Shown piece after piece: positions 7,639 to 16,400 of a stretch of 42,329 nucleotides of DNA. Within the stretch, counting starts at the first letter, position 1, and each line of letters opens with the position of its first letter. A program made the position numbers and the translations under genes. The notes beneath the pieces were generated by a model that was given only the letters and a program-made list of their open reading frames with translations, was not told the origin of the DNA and did no database searches. Origin of the DNA: a virus; the IMG/VR virus record IMGVR_UViG_3300042453_000903, positions 1 through 42,329 of that record; one strand, given 5' to 3'.

Positions 7639-8241
7639 ATGGCGACGATCAGTTCAGTCAAGATCGCGAACATGGCGCTCGACTACATCGGCGCCGACGC
7701 GACGATCGAGAGCCTGACCGAGGCCTCGCCGACCGCGAAGATCTGCAATCGCTGGTACGACTGGTCGCGCGTGCAGACGCTCGAGGCCTACAACTGGAAC
7801 TTCGCGCGCAAGCGCAAGGCGCTCGCAGTCCTCGAGACCAACCCCTACGACGACTGGGCCTACCGCTACGAGTACCCGTCGGACTGCATCCGCGCGCGCG
7901 AGATCGTCAACCCGCTCGGTCCCTATTCGGACGTCGTGCCGTTCTCCGTCGTGTCGACCGACGACGGCCAGACGACGTCCATCCTGACCGACATGGAAGA
8001 GGCGACGCTCGCCTACACCTTCGACGTCACCGACCCTTCGAGGTTCACGACGCTGTTCGTCGACGCGCTGGCCTGGCGCCTCGCCTCGCGCATCGCGTTC
8101 TCGCTCACGGGCAAGGCGGACCTGGCCAAGTTCGCCATGCAATCCTACCAAGCGCACGTCGCGCAGGCCGCAGGGGCCAATGGCACCGAGGGCTTCGATC
8201 GCGGGCCGCGCGAGGCGGCCTGGGTGCGAGGGCGGGAATGA
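7639..8241 (+). CDS. Tail tubular protein A-like head-tail adaptor
   Basis: A 200-aa protein. The N-terminal ISSVKIANMALDYIGA, the RWYDWSRVQTLEAYNWNFARKR segment and YRYEYPSDCIRARE are typical of the T7 gp11-like adaptor family. It forms the ring below the portal onto which the tail nozzle is built. Length matches the family. Its stop overlaps the start of the following micro-ORF (ATGA). It is the first gene after the terminator; a promoter between 7622 and 7638 is not evident, so transcription may read through or begin upstream. Confidence 0.85.
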   Translation: MATISSVKIANMALDYIGADATIESLTEASPTAKICNRWYDWSRVQTLEAYNWNFARKRKALAVLETNPYDDWAYRYEYPSDCIRAREIVNPLGPYSDVVPFSVVSTDDGQTTSILTDMEEATLAYTFDVTDPSRFTTLFVDALAWRLASRIAFSLTGKADLAKFAMQSYQAHVAQAAGANGTEGFDRGPREAAWVRGRE

Positions 8242-8351
8242 TCATCTGGCGGCATCTGCTGCCCTGGCACGGCGTGTCTGCTGAGACCGAGGCCGTCTAC
8301 TGGTCGACGCTGCTGCTGTGGTGGGATCACACGCTGGAGGTCACGCAATGA
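8238..8351 (+). CDS. Micro-ORF, 37 aa, tryptophan-rich
   Basis: This ORF starts with an ATGA overlap on the adaptor stop and ends with an ATGA overlap on the next start, the best evidence that it is translated. The sequence begins MIIWRHLLPWHGVS and contains YWSTLLLWWDHTLE, giving five tryptophans in 37 residues and an amphipathic or membrane-seeking helix. No family is recognised. It may only couple translation of its neighbours. Confidence 0.5.
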   Translation: MIIWRHLLPWHGVSAETEAVYWSTLLLWWDHTLEVTQ

Positions 8352-10633
8352 CCCGGCTGATCCAGCCGAGCTTCGCCGCGGGCGAGATCGGGCCGGCGCT
8401 CTATGGCCGGGTCGACGTGTCGAAGTACGCGGTCGCGCTGCGCACCGCGAAGAACGTCTTCGTGCGGCCGCATGGCGGCGTCGCGAACCGCGCGGGCTTG
8501 CGCTACGTCGGGCCCGCGCGCGCGCACAATGCCAAGCCGCGGCTGATCCCTTTCCGGTTCTCGACGACCCAGACCTACGTCCTCGAGTTCACCGACCTGC
8601 GCATGCGGGTGATCAAGGACGGCGGCCACGTCCTCGAGGCGGCCAAGGCGATCACCGGAGCCACGCAGGCAAACCCAGTGGTGATCACGTCGACGGCGCA
8701 CGGGTTCTCCAACGGCGACGAGGTCTACATCACGAGCGTGGCCGGCATGACCCGGCTGAACGGCCGACGCTTCAAGGTCGCCAACGTCGCGGCGAACACG
8801 TTCGAGCTCACGGACCAGGTCACCGGGGCCAACGTCGACGGCACGGGCTTCGCGGCCTGGACGTCCGGCGGCACGGCTGCGCGCGTCTACACCCTGACGA
8901 CGCCATACGCCCAGGCCGACCTGGCGACGCTCAAGTTCGTGCAGAGCGCTGACGTGATGACGCTTGTGCATCCGTCCTACGACCCGCGCGAGCTCTCGCG
9001 CACGGGGCACGCTGCGTGGTCGATCGCGACCATCACCTTCGCGCCGTCGATCGCCACGCCGACGGGCTGGTCTGGCAGCGGCACGGCGGGAAGCGAGACC
9101 TACAAGTACCGGATCACTGCGGTGAAGTCCGAGACGTTCGAGGAGAGCCTGGCGCAGGACGTCACGGTTGCGAGCGTGGCGGCGCTGTCGAGCACGAACA
9201 AGATCACGCTGACGACCGGCGCGCCGACCACGGGCGCGGCGAAATATTCGGTCTACCGCCAGAAGAACTCTGGCCTCTACGGCTTCATCGGCTCGACCGA
9301 GGGCACGACCTTCGTCGACGACAACGTCGCGCCAGACACCGAGCAGACGCCGCCGACAGCGCGCAATCCGTTTTCGGCGACCGGGGACAAGCCCGGCGCG
9401 GTCACCTACTACGAGCAGCGGCGGGTCTTTGGCGGGTCGAACAACAAGCCGGACACCAGCTACTACAGCCAGACCGGCAACACCGCGAACATGAGCGTGT
9501 CGGATCCAACGCGCGACGACGACGCGATCACGGCGACGCTCACCGCGCGCGAGGTCAACCAGATCCGGCATTTCGTGCCGCTCAACGACCTGATCGTGAT
9601 GACGTCGGGTTCGGAGTGGCGCGTGTCTGCCGGCAGCGACAGCGGGTTCTCGGCTGCCACGCTGCGCCAGCGCCCGCAGTCATACTGGGGCGCGAGCCAC
9701 GTTCCGCCGATCGTCGTCGGCAACACGGTGCTGTTCGTGCAGGACCGCGGCAGCATCGTGCGCTCGCTCGCCTACGCGCTGGAGAGCGACGCCTATGACG
9801 GCGCCGACCTCACGATCCTGGCGCCGCACCTGTTCGAGAACCGCACGATCTCGGAGTGGGCCTACGCGCAGATCCCGCACTCGGTGATCTGGGTCGTGCT
9901 GTCGGACGGGACGGCGCTGTCGCTGACCTGGAACAAGGAGCAGCAGGTCGTCGCGTGGTGCCGCCACGAGACCGACGGCTTCTTCGAGAGCGTGGCCTCG
10001 ATCCCCGAAACCGCCGACAACGAAGACGCGGTCTACTTCGTCGTGCGCCGGACGATCAACGGGCAGACCGTGCGCAACGTCGAGCGCCTCGACAAGCGGC
10101 TGGTGACGGCGGTCGAGGACGCCTTCTTCGTCGACTGCGGCGCGACCTACTCGGGCGCTGCGGCGACCGTGATCTCTGGCCTCGATCACCTCGAAGGCCG
10201 CGCGGTGGCGGTGCTGGCCGACGGCAACGTCGTGGCCGGGAAGACCGTGGCGAACGGCGCGATCACGCTGCCGCGCGCGGCGACGAAGGTGCATGTCGGG
10301 CTGGCCTACACGTCGGACATCGAGACGCTCAACCTCGAGCTCTCGATGCGCGGCATGCCGACGGCGCAGTCGATCAACAAGAAGATCTCCCGCGTGTCGG
10401 TGCGGTTCCAGCGTTCGCGCGGCCTGTTCATCGGGCCCGATTTCGACGCGCTGTCGGAGATGAAGTGGCGCGAGAACGAAGACTACGGCGAGGCGACGCA
10501 GCTGCTGACCGGGGACAAGGACCAGCACCTGCTGCCATCGTGGAACACGAACGGGCGGATCGCCATCCGGCAGAGCTACCCGCTGCCGATGGAGATCCAG
10601 GCGGTGATCCCCGATGTCGACTTCGGCGGCTGA
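8348..10633 (+). CDS. Large tail protein, probable tail tubular protein B (nozzle) analogue
   Basis: A 761-aa protein. I take ATG 8348 (MTRLIQPSFAAGEIGPALYGR), which overlaps the micro-ORF stop and has GGAGG upstream, rather than a longer upstream extension. The opening, followed by YAVALRTAKNVFVRPHGGVANRAGLRYVG, is common to large tail proteins lying after the adaptor gene in many short-tailed phages. About residues 100-180 form a beta-rich domain of the FCCH-like type (ITSTAHGFSNGDEVYI). Order and length (T7 gp12 is 794 aa) suggest the nozzle role. The end overlaps the next gene by 20 bases. Confidence 0.75.
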   Translation: MTRLIQPSFAAGEIGPALYGRVDVSKYAVALRTAKNVFVRPHGGVANRAGLRYVGPARAHNAKPRLIPFRFSTTQTYVLEFTDLRMRVIKDGGHVLEAAKAITGATQANPVVITSTAHGFSNGDEVYITSVAGMTRLNGRRFKVANVAANTFELTDQVTGANVDGTGFAAWTSGGTAARVYTLTTPYAQADLATLKFVQSADVMTLVHPSYDPRELSRTGHAAWSIATITFAPSIATPTGWSGSGTAGSETYKYRITAVKSETFEESLAQDVTVASVAALSSTNKITLTTGAPTTGAAKYSVYRQKNSGLYGFIGSTEGTTFVDDNVAPDTEQTPPTARNPFSATGDKPGAVTYYEQRRVFGGSNNKPDTSYYSQTGNTANMSVSDPTRDDDAITATLTAREVNQIRHFVPLNDLIVMTSGSEWRVSAGSDSGFSAATLRQRPQSYWGASHVPPIVVGNTVLFVQDRGSIVRSLAYALESDAYDGADLTILAPHLFENRTISEWAYAQIPHSVIWVVLSDGTALSLTWNKEQQVVAWCRHETDGFFESVASIPETADNEDAVYFVVRRTINGQTVRNVERLDKRLVTAVEDAFFVDCGATYSGAAATVISGLDHLEGRAVAVLADGNVVAGKTVANGAITLPRAATKVHVGLAYTSDIETLNLELSMRGMPTAQSINKKISRVSVRFQRSRGLFIGPDFDALSEMKWRENEDYGEATQLLTGDKDQHLLPSWNTNGRIAIRQSYPLPMEIQAVIPDVDFGG

Positions 10634-11084
10634 TTTCGGCGTGCGCCGGGCGACCCCGGCGGACGCAGTCGACCTGGCGCCCCGGCTGCGGCGCGCCGAC
10701 GTGGATGAGGTCTGGGCGGCGTCGGGCAGCGGGCCGAATGACGCGCTCCTGCGCGCGGTCGAGGCCGGCAGCTGGGCGGGCACGGTCGACGGCGAGGTCG
10801 AGGCGATCTTCGGCACGCATCCCATGACGCTGCTGGGCGACGTCGGCTGCATCTACCTGCTGGGCTCGGACGCGATCGAGCGCCACGCCCGGCCGTTCCT
10901 GCGCATGAGCCGGCGCTACGTCCAGGCCGTGCGCCAGGATTACGGGGTGTTGATGAACTGGGTCGACGCCCGCAATGCGGCGTCGGTCAGGTGGCTTCGC
11001 TGGCTGGGGTTTGCGATTATGTCACCGGCGCCATTCGGCCCGTTCGGGCTGCCTTTCCATAGGTTCGAGATGCGTCATGTGTGA
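10614..11084 (+). CDS. T7 gp13-like / GNAT-fold virion protein
   Basis: A 156-aa protein. The N-terminal FGVRRATPADAVDLAPRLRRADVDEVWA and the C-terminal NWVDARNAASVRWLRWLGFAI give a GNAT acetyltransferase-like outline, the pattern of the phage gp13/DUF2833 group encoded between tail nozzle and internal core proteins. In T7, gp13 is needed for virion morphogenesis. Whether acetyl transfer occurs here is unknown. It overlaps both neighbours (20 bases upstream, 8 downstream). Confidence 0.75.
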   Translation: MSTSAADFGVRRATPADAVDLAPRLRRADVDEVWAASGSGPNDALLRAVEAGSWAGTVDGEVEAIFGTHPMTLLGDVGCIYLLGSDAIERHARPFLRMSRRYVQAVRQDYGVLMNWVDARNAASVRWLRWLGFAIMSPAPFGPFGLPFHRFEMRHV

Positions 11085-11688
11085 GCCCATCACTGCAACT
11101 GCGGCCGCTGGATCGGCGGCAGCCGCCGGCACAACCGCAGCCGCGACTGCTGCGGCGGCCTCGCCCTGGCTGACCTACGGGTCGCTCGGCGCGTCGCTGC
11201 TGTCGACGGCGGTCGGCGTCTACGGCCAGGTGCAGTCTGGCGCGGCGGCGGCGGGGCAGGCGCGCTACCAGGCGCAGGTCGCGGAGAACAACCGGATCAT
11301 CGCCGAGCAGCAGGCGAGGGACGCCGAGATGCGCGGCCAGATGGCCGAGGACGCACGCCGGCAGCAGACGCGCATGCTGATCGGCCGGCAGCGCACGGCG
11401 CTCGCGGCCAACGGCATGCTCGTGGATGACGGCTCGGCGCTCGACATCACCGGGGACACCGCCGCGCAGGGCGAGATCGACGCGCTGACGCTGCGCGCCA
11501 ACGCCGCGCGCGAGGCCTACGGCTACCGCGCGCAGGGTTCCAACTTCATGGCCGACGCCGGCCTGCAGCGCGCGCGATCGGCTGCGGCCGGGCCGGCGGC
11601 GCTGGTCGGGGCGGGTGCGACGCTGCTGTCCGGCGCCGGCACGGTGGGCGATCGCTGGCTCACCTATCGCCGCTACGGGATGATCTGA
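11077..11688 (+). CDS. Internal virion protein (T7 gp14-like)
   Basis: A 203-aa protein starting at ATG 11077 (MCEPITATAAAG), which overlaps the previous stop; a longer upstream reading is unsupported. The first 60 residues are alanine-rich with a hydrophobic stretch (LTYGSLGASLLSTAVGVYG). A long helix (about 65-120) follows, then a signature-like LIGRQRTALAANGMLVDDGSALD. This is the pattern of gp14-type internal core proteins that leave the virion and line the channel across the outer membrane during DNA entry. It ends by overlapping the next start (TGATGG). Confidence 0.75.
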   Translation: MCEPITATAAAGSAAAAGTTAAATAAAASPWLTYGSLGASLLSTAVGVYGQVQSGAAAAGQARYQAQVAENNRIIAEQQARDAEMRGQMAEDARRQQTRMLIGRQRTALAANGMLVDDGSALDITGDTAAQGEIDALTLRANAAREAYGYRAQGSNFMADAGLQRARSAAAGPAALVGAGATLLSGAGTVGDRWLTYRRYGMI

Positions 11689-13433
11689 TGGCCCGCGTCC
11701 CGCAGCTGACCGACGCGGTGGCGCTGCGCCCGGTCGAGGCGCCCTACCAGCGCATCAACACGACGGTCGACGATTTCGGGATGGGCGCCGCGCGCGCGGC
11801 CGACATGGCCGCGCAGCGGATCGACCGTTTCGGCGACACGCTGGCTCGGCGCGCGGTCGAGCTCCAGATCGAGGACAACGAGAACGACGCCAAGCGCATG
11901 GACGTGGAGCTGTCCAAGCGCATCAGGTCGATCGGCTTCGGCGACGGCACCGCGCAGAACCAGGGCTACTACGCGCTGCGAGGCCAGGCTGCGATCGACG
12001 CCTTCCCCGACGTGCGCGAGCAGGTCGAGCGCGCCAAGGCCGAGGTGCTGGGCACGGCGCGCAACCAGCGCTCGCGCGACCTGTTCGCGCTCAAGGCCGA
12101 GGAGCGGGTGTCGTCGAAGCTCGAGGGCGCGACGCGGCACCTCATGGGCGAGCGGCGCACGGCGGCCGACAACCTGTCGCAGGCGCGCCTCAACGAAGCG
12201 GTGGACGACGCCGCGGCGAACTACACGAACCAGAACAAGATATTGGAGTCGATGGCCGTCGCGCGCGCCGAGATCGCCAGCATGGCTGAGCGCAACGGAT
12301 GGTCCCCCGAGGTCGCGGCGTCCAAGCTGCAGGAGGCGCGCAGCGCGATCCACAAGACGGTGATCGAGGCGGCGCTCGACCGCGCGCCCGGCTATGCGTC
12401 GTCGTACTACCAGGCGAACAAGGCCGACATCGACGGCCGGGAGCGCGCCAAGCTGGAGAAGGCGCTCGAGGCCTCGAGCATCCGCGGCGCGGCGCAGGCG
12501 GCAGAGGATCGGATCATGGGGCAGGGGCTGTCCGAGGCCGACGCTCTTGCCGAGGCGCGCAAGATCCGCGATCCCAAGCTGCGCGACGAAGCGGTGCAGC
12601 GCGTGACCATGCGCTACGGCGAGATCGCGCGCGTCGAGCAGCGCGAAGAGCGCGCCGTGCGCGACCGCGCGTGGCAGTCGCTCGTCGGCGGGTCGAAGGT
12701 CGACGACATCCCGGCGGCCGACCTGGCGCGCATGGATGGCACGACGATTTCCGCGATGCGCGCGTTCGAGGATCGCAGGTCGAAGGAAGGCCGCGGGTTC
12801 GCGCGGGTCGACGACCCTGCGACCGACGTGAAGATCCACCGGCTGTTCATGGACGACAAGGTGGCCTTCGCCGGGTACGACATGACCCAGCACTACGGCC
12901 AGCTGACCGAGGATCGCGTGCGCTACTGGCAAGCCCTGCAGCGCAGCGTCGACAGCCGGGCCGAGAAGGACGCGCAGAAGACGACCAGCTACGCGCTGGG
13001 CGATCGCATCGCCAAGACCTACCTCGACGCGGCGAAGATCCGCTACGGCGAGGGCACGCCCAAGAAGCAGGCCGAGCAGTCGCAGCGGGTGTTCGAGCTC
13101 GTGCGCGGCGTGGCCGACCAGTTCGCGGCGCAGGGCAAGCGGCCGACCGCCCAGGACTTCGACCGCGCGCTCAAGGAGCTCTTCCTCGATGGCACGCTCG
13201 TCGGCAGCGGCACGTTCTACGACGACAGGGTCAAGGCCTTCGAGGTCGTCGGCACCGAGCGGGCGCGGCAGTTCCAGCTGCGCGACGTGGCGGCCCAGAA
13301 GCAGCGGATCAGCGAAGTGACCGGCGTGCCGGCCGGCGAGGTCGAGAAGATCGCCAAGGCGCTGCAGAACGCGCGGCAGCCGGTGACGGCTGCCAACATC
13401 AAGAAGCTCTGGGAGGCCGGCAGTGGCCGATGA
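11688..13433 (+). CDS. Internal virion protein (T7 gp15-like)
   Basis: A 581-aa, mostly helical, charged protein following the gp14-like gene with a one-base overlap. It has coiled-coil-rich segments with many A, E, R and K residues, including LARRAVELQIEDNENDAKRMDVELSKR near residue 50. Order (gp13-, gp14-, gp15-, gp16-like), size and composition point to the core protein that forms the periplasmic part of the ejection conduit. No catalytic motif is seen. The 3' end overlaps the giant gene start by 11 bases. Confidence 0.65.
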   Translation: MARVPQLTDAVALRPVEAPYQRINTTVDDFGMGAARAADMAAQRIDRFGDTLARRAVELQIEDNENDAKRMDVELSKRIRSIGFGDGTAQNQGYYALRGQAAIDAFPDVREQVERAKAEVLGTARNQRSRDLFALKAEERVSSKLEGATRHLMGERRTAADNLSQARLNEAVDDAAANYTNQNKILESMAVARAEIASMAERNGWSPEVAASKLQEARSAIHKTVIEAALDRAPGYASSYYQANKADIDGRERAKLEKALEASSIRGAAQAAEDRIMGQGLSEADALAEARKIRDPKLRDEAVQRVTMRYGEIARVEQREERAVRDRAWQSLVGGSKVDDIPAADLARMDGTTISAMRAFEDRRSKEGRGFARVDDPATDVKIHRLFMDDKVAFAGYDMTQHYGQLTEDRVRYWQALQRSVDSRAEKDAQKTTSYALGDRIAKTYLDAAKIRYGEGTPKKQAEQSQRVFELVRGVADQFAAQGKRPTAQDFDRALKELFLDGTLVGSGTFYDDRVKAFEVVGTERARQFQLRDVAAQKQRISEVTGVPAGEVEKIAKALQNARQPVTAANIKKLWEAGSGR

Positions 13434-16400
13434 CGTCGACTATGACGCGCTCGCTTCGAGCCTGTTTCCCCAGCCCAAGGGCAAGCCGGACACCTCCCCG
13501 GCCGGGCCGGCGCCCGGCGACACCGACTACGACAAGGTGCTGCGCGACCTGACCGCAGGCCAGGCGGGCGCCAACCTCCGCGCGGTGCAGGGGCTCAACC
13601 CTGACCAGGCGGCGCGCGCGCAGGCGCTGTCGCGCGCGAGCGGCCTGCCGCTGCCGGCGGTCGAGGGCGCCGAGGACCAGGTCGAGGGCGAGGTACGCAG
13701 GCAGGCGGCCGAGGCCGCGCTGCAGGGTGCGCCGCGCGTCCAGATGTTCTTCTCCAACCCTGACTTCGCCAAGGTGGCGCACGACGACGCCGAGACGCTC
13801 AGCTGGCTCGAGCGCACCTGGGCGAAGATCCGCGACACGGCGGTCGAGGAGGCCGAGGGCGCGGCCAAGGGGTTCCGCCGCGGCATGATCACGACCGACC
13901 TGCGCGACGTCGGCCGGCGGCTGTTCTGGGGGCAGGCGACGCCCGAGGACGAGGCGCGCGTGGGCGAGCTCGAGAAGGCGCAGGAGCAGCTGGAGACCGA
14001 CGCCTACCTGTCGGCGGCAGGCGAGCAGATCCCGATCATGGGGTCGATCCTGGGCAAGGCGCTGCAGCGCGGCCTGCAGACCGGCATGGCCTTCGGTGGC
14101 GGTGCTGCCCTGCTGGGCCAGCTGGGCCCGCAGGCGGCGCTGCCCGAGGAGCTCGTGACGGTGCCGGCGGCGACCGCGACCGGCTTGGCGGTCGGCGGGC
14201 GGGCCGGGGCGCTCGAGGCCGCGTGGGAGCTCGAGACCTATCTGGCGTTCATCGAATACCGCGGGCTCAAGACCTCCGACGGCAGGCCCCTCGACAACGA
14301 CGTGGCGCGCGGCGCAGCCATGCTGGCCGGGACGGTCAACGCCGGCCTCGAGGCCTACGGGCTGTCGGCGATCCTCAAGCGCGTGCCGGGCGTCGCCGAG
14401 CTCGCGCAGCTGGGCGGGCGCAAGAAGGTGGCGGCCGCGATCGGCCAAGCCGCGGCGACCAGCCCTAGCTTCGCCGCGACGCTGGCGACCTTCGGCAAGC
14501 GCTATGCCGAGGGCATCGCGATCGAGAGCCTGACCGAGATGCTGCAGGAGCTTTCGACGGCGGCCTTCGCCGAGGTCGCCAAGATGGCCGACGGCGGTGC
14601 TTTCAAGGGGGCGGGCCTCGAGGACACGGTCGAGCGCGTGATCGACGCCGGCGTGCAGGCGGCGAAGGCGACGTCCGTGCTCGGGCTGCCGGGCCCGGCC
14701 ATGCAGGCTATGGCCGACCGCAGGAGGGCCACCAAGGCCGCCAGGGACGCGGAAGCGATCAGGGAGGCCGGAGATGCGGCCGACCTCTCCAAGCTCGCCC
14801 AGCGCGATCCTGAGCGCTTTGGCGAGGTGACCGGCGCCGTCCTGCGCGACCAGGGCGTTGACACAATCGCAATTCCGGCTGCCGCGCTGCAGGAGTTCTT
14901 CCAGGGCGCGCCCGAGGGCGGCGAGCAGGCGGTCGACCAGGCCACGCTCATGCGGAACCTGGGCGTGACCGACGAGCAGATGGCCGAGGCGCTGGCCGTG
15001 GGCGGCGACGTCCACATGACGCCCGAGGCCTTCGCGCAGCACATTCTCACAAACAAAGCCACGCGCGCCGGACTGACGGAGCACGTCCGGCTGGGCGTCG
15101 ACGGCATGACCGAGGCCGAGGCGAAGGAGTGGGAGGCCACGGGGCTCAGGGAGTCCATCGACGACATGGCCTCGCTGCTCGATTCGATGGAGAGCGGCAG
15201 GCGGGTCGAGGCCGCTCGGATCGAGACCGAGGTCGAGCGCATGATGATGGCCGCGGGCGAGGCGCGCGACACGGCGCGCTACGCCGCTGTCCTGACCGCC
15301 CAGCGCTACGCGGTGCGCGCCGAGCGAGCCGGGGTGTCGCCGCTCGAGCTCTGGCAGCAGGACAACCTGCGCATCGAGCGCGTGGGCGAGGCCAGCCGGG
15401 TCGTCGACGAGATCGACATCATCCTCGACAAGGCGCGCTCGCCGGACACGCTGCGTCTGCCCAAGACGCCGATCCTCGACATGCTGGCGCGCACGGGCGT
15501 CGACCCCAACTCGCCGCTTGCCGGCGAGCTCAAGGCGCTGGGCGTCACGGCGAAGACCCGGCCGGGCCTGTTCAAGGTCGGCGGGCGCCAGGCGGCAGAC
15601 AACCTGCCGTTGGCCGAAATGCCCTGGTTCACCGCCGACGAGGACGACGGCACCGGCAACTACGTCTCCGAAGCCGCGATCCTGGCGGCGGTGCGCGACG
15701 AGCTCGCGGGCAACCCGCGGCGCACGGCCGACGAGCAGACGCGCCTCGACGGTCGCGAGAACGACATCCGCAACCTCGAGGCGGACATCGAGCGCTACAA
15801 CGAGATGAGCGGCAACGCGCTGTCGATCGTGACGAGCTCGGCGGCCGAGATCCGCGACGCGCTGCAAGAACTGGCCGACCTTGAGGCGCGTGCGTTGCAG
15901 GGTTCGGGGCCGTCTTTCGACCAGACGGCGGATCAGTCGACGCAAGAGCAGCCGACCCAGATCCAGGCGTCAGCGGCGGCCCGGCCGACCGTGGTTTCAG
16001 CTAGCGTTGAGAACGCGGCCGCGTTCGACGGCGGGGCGTCGGAGATTTCGACATCACGCAAATGGGACACTGGCAGGCAGCTGAAGCTGGCGATGCAGGA
16101 GGCCGTGCTAGCCGCAGCGCGCGCGGCTGGCGTCAATCTGTCTTCGACCAGCCAAGAGACCAAAGCGTACCTCGCGAGAATGGTGGTGCGCGACGCGCTC
16201 GCCTCGCTCAAGACCAACGACAACGCCGTCGGCTGGTATGATCTGAAAACGCGCCAAGCGCTCGCTGTCATGGCGCTGGTGCATCCCGAAATTGCCACCG
16301 ACGAAAATGCCAGGTTTGCCTTCACATGGGCGCTCGCGGTCACCTCGAACGGCCAGCGTGTCGACGCCAATTTTGAGCTAGCGCAGAAGGTCTACGAGCG

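Noticed and set aside
13399-15945. Long minus-strand ORF of 848 codons
   Set aside because: It is a mirror of the high-GC giant gene with arginine/histidine-rich text, no start context and no family signal; the same holds for other long antisense ORFs, such as 20590-23583.
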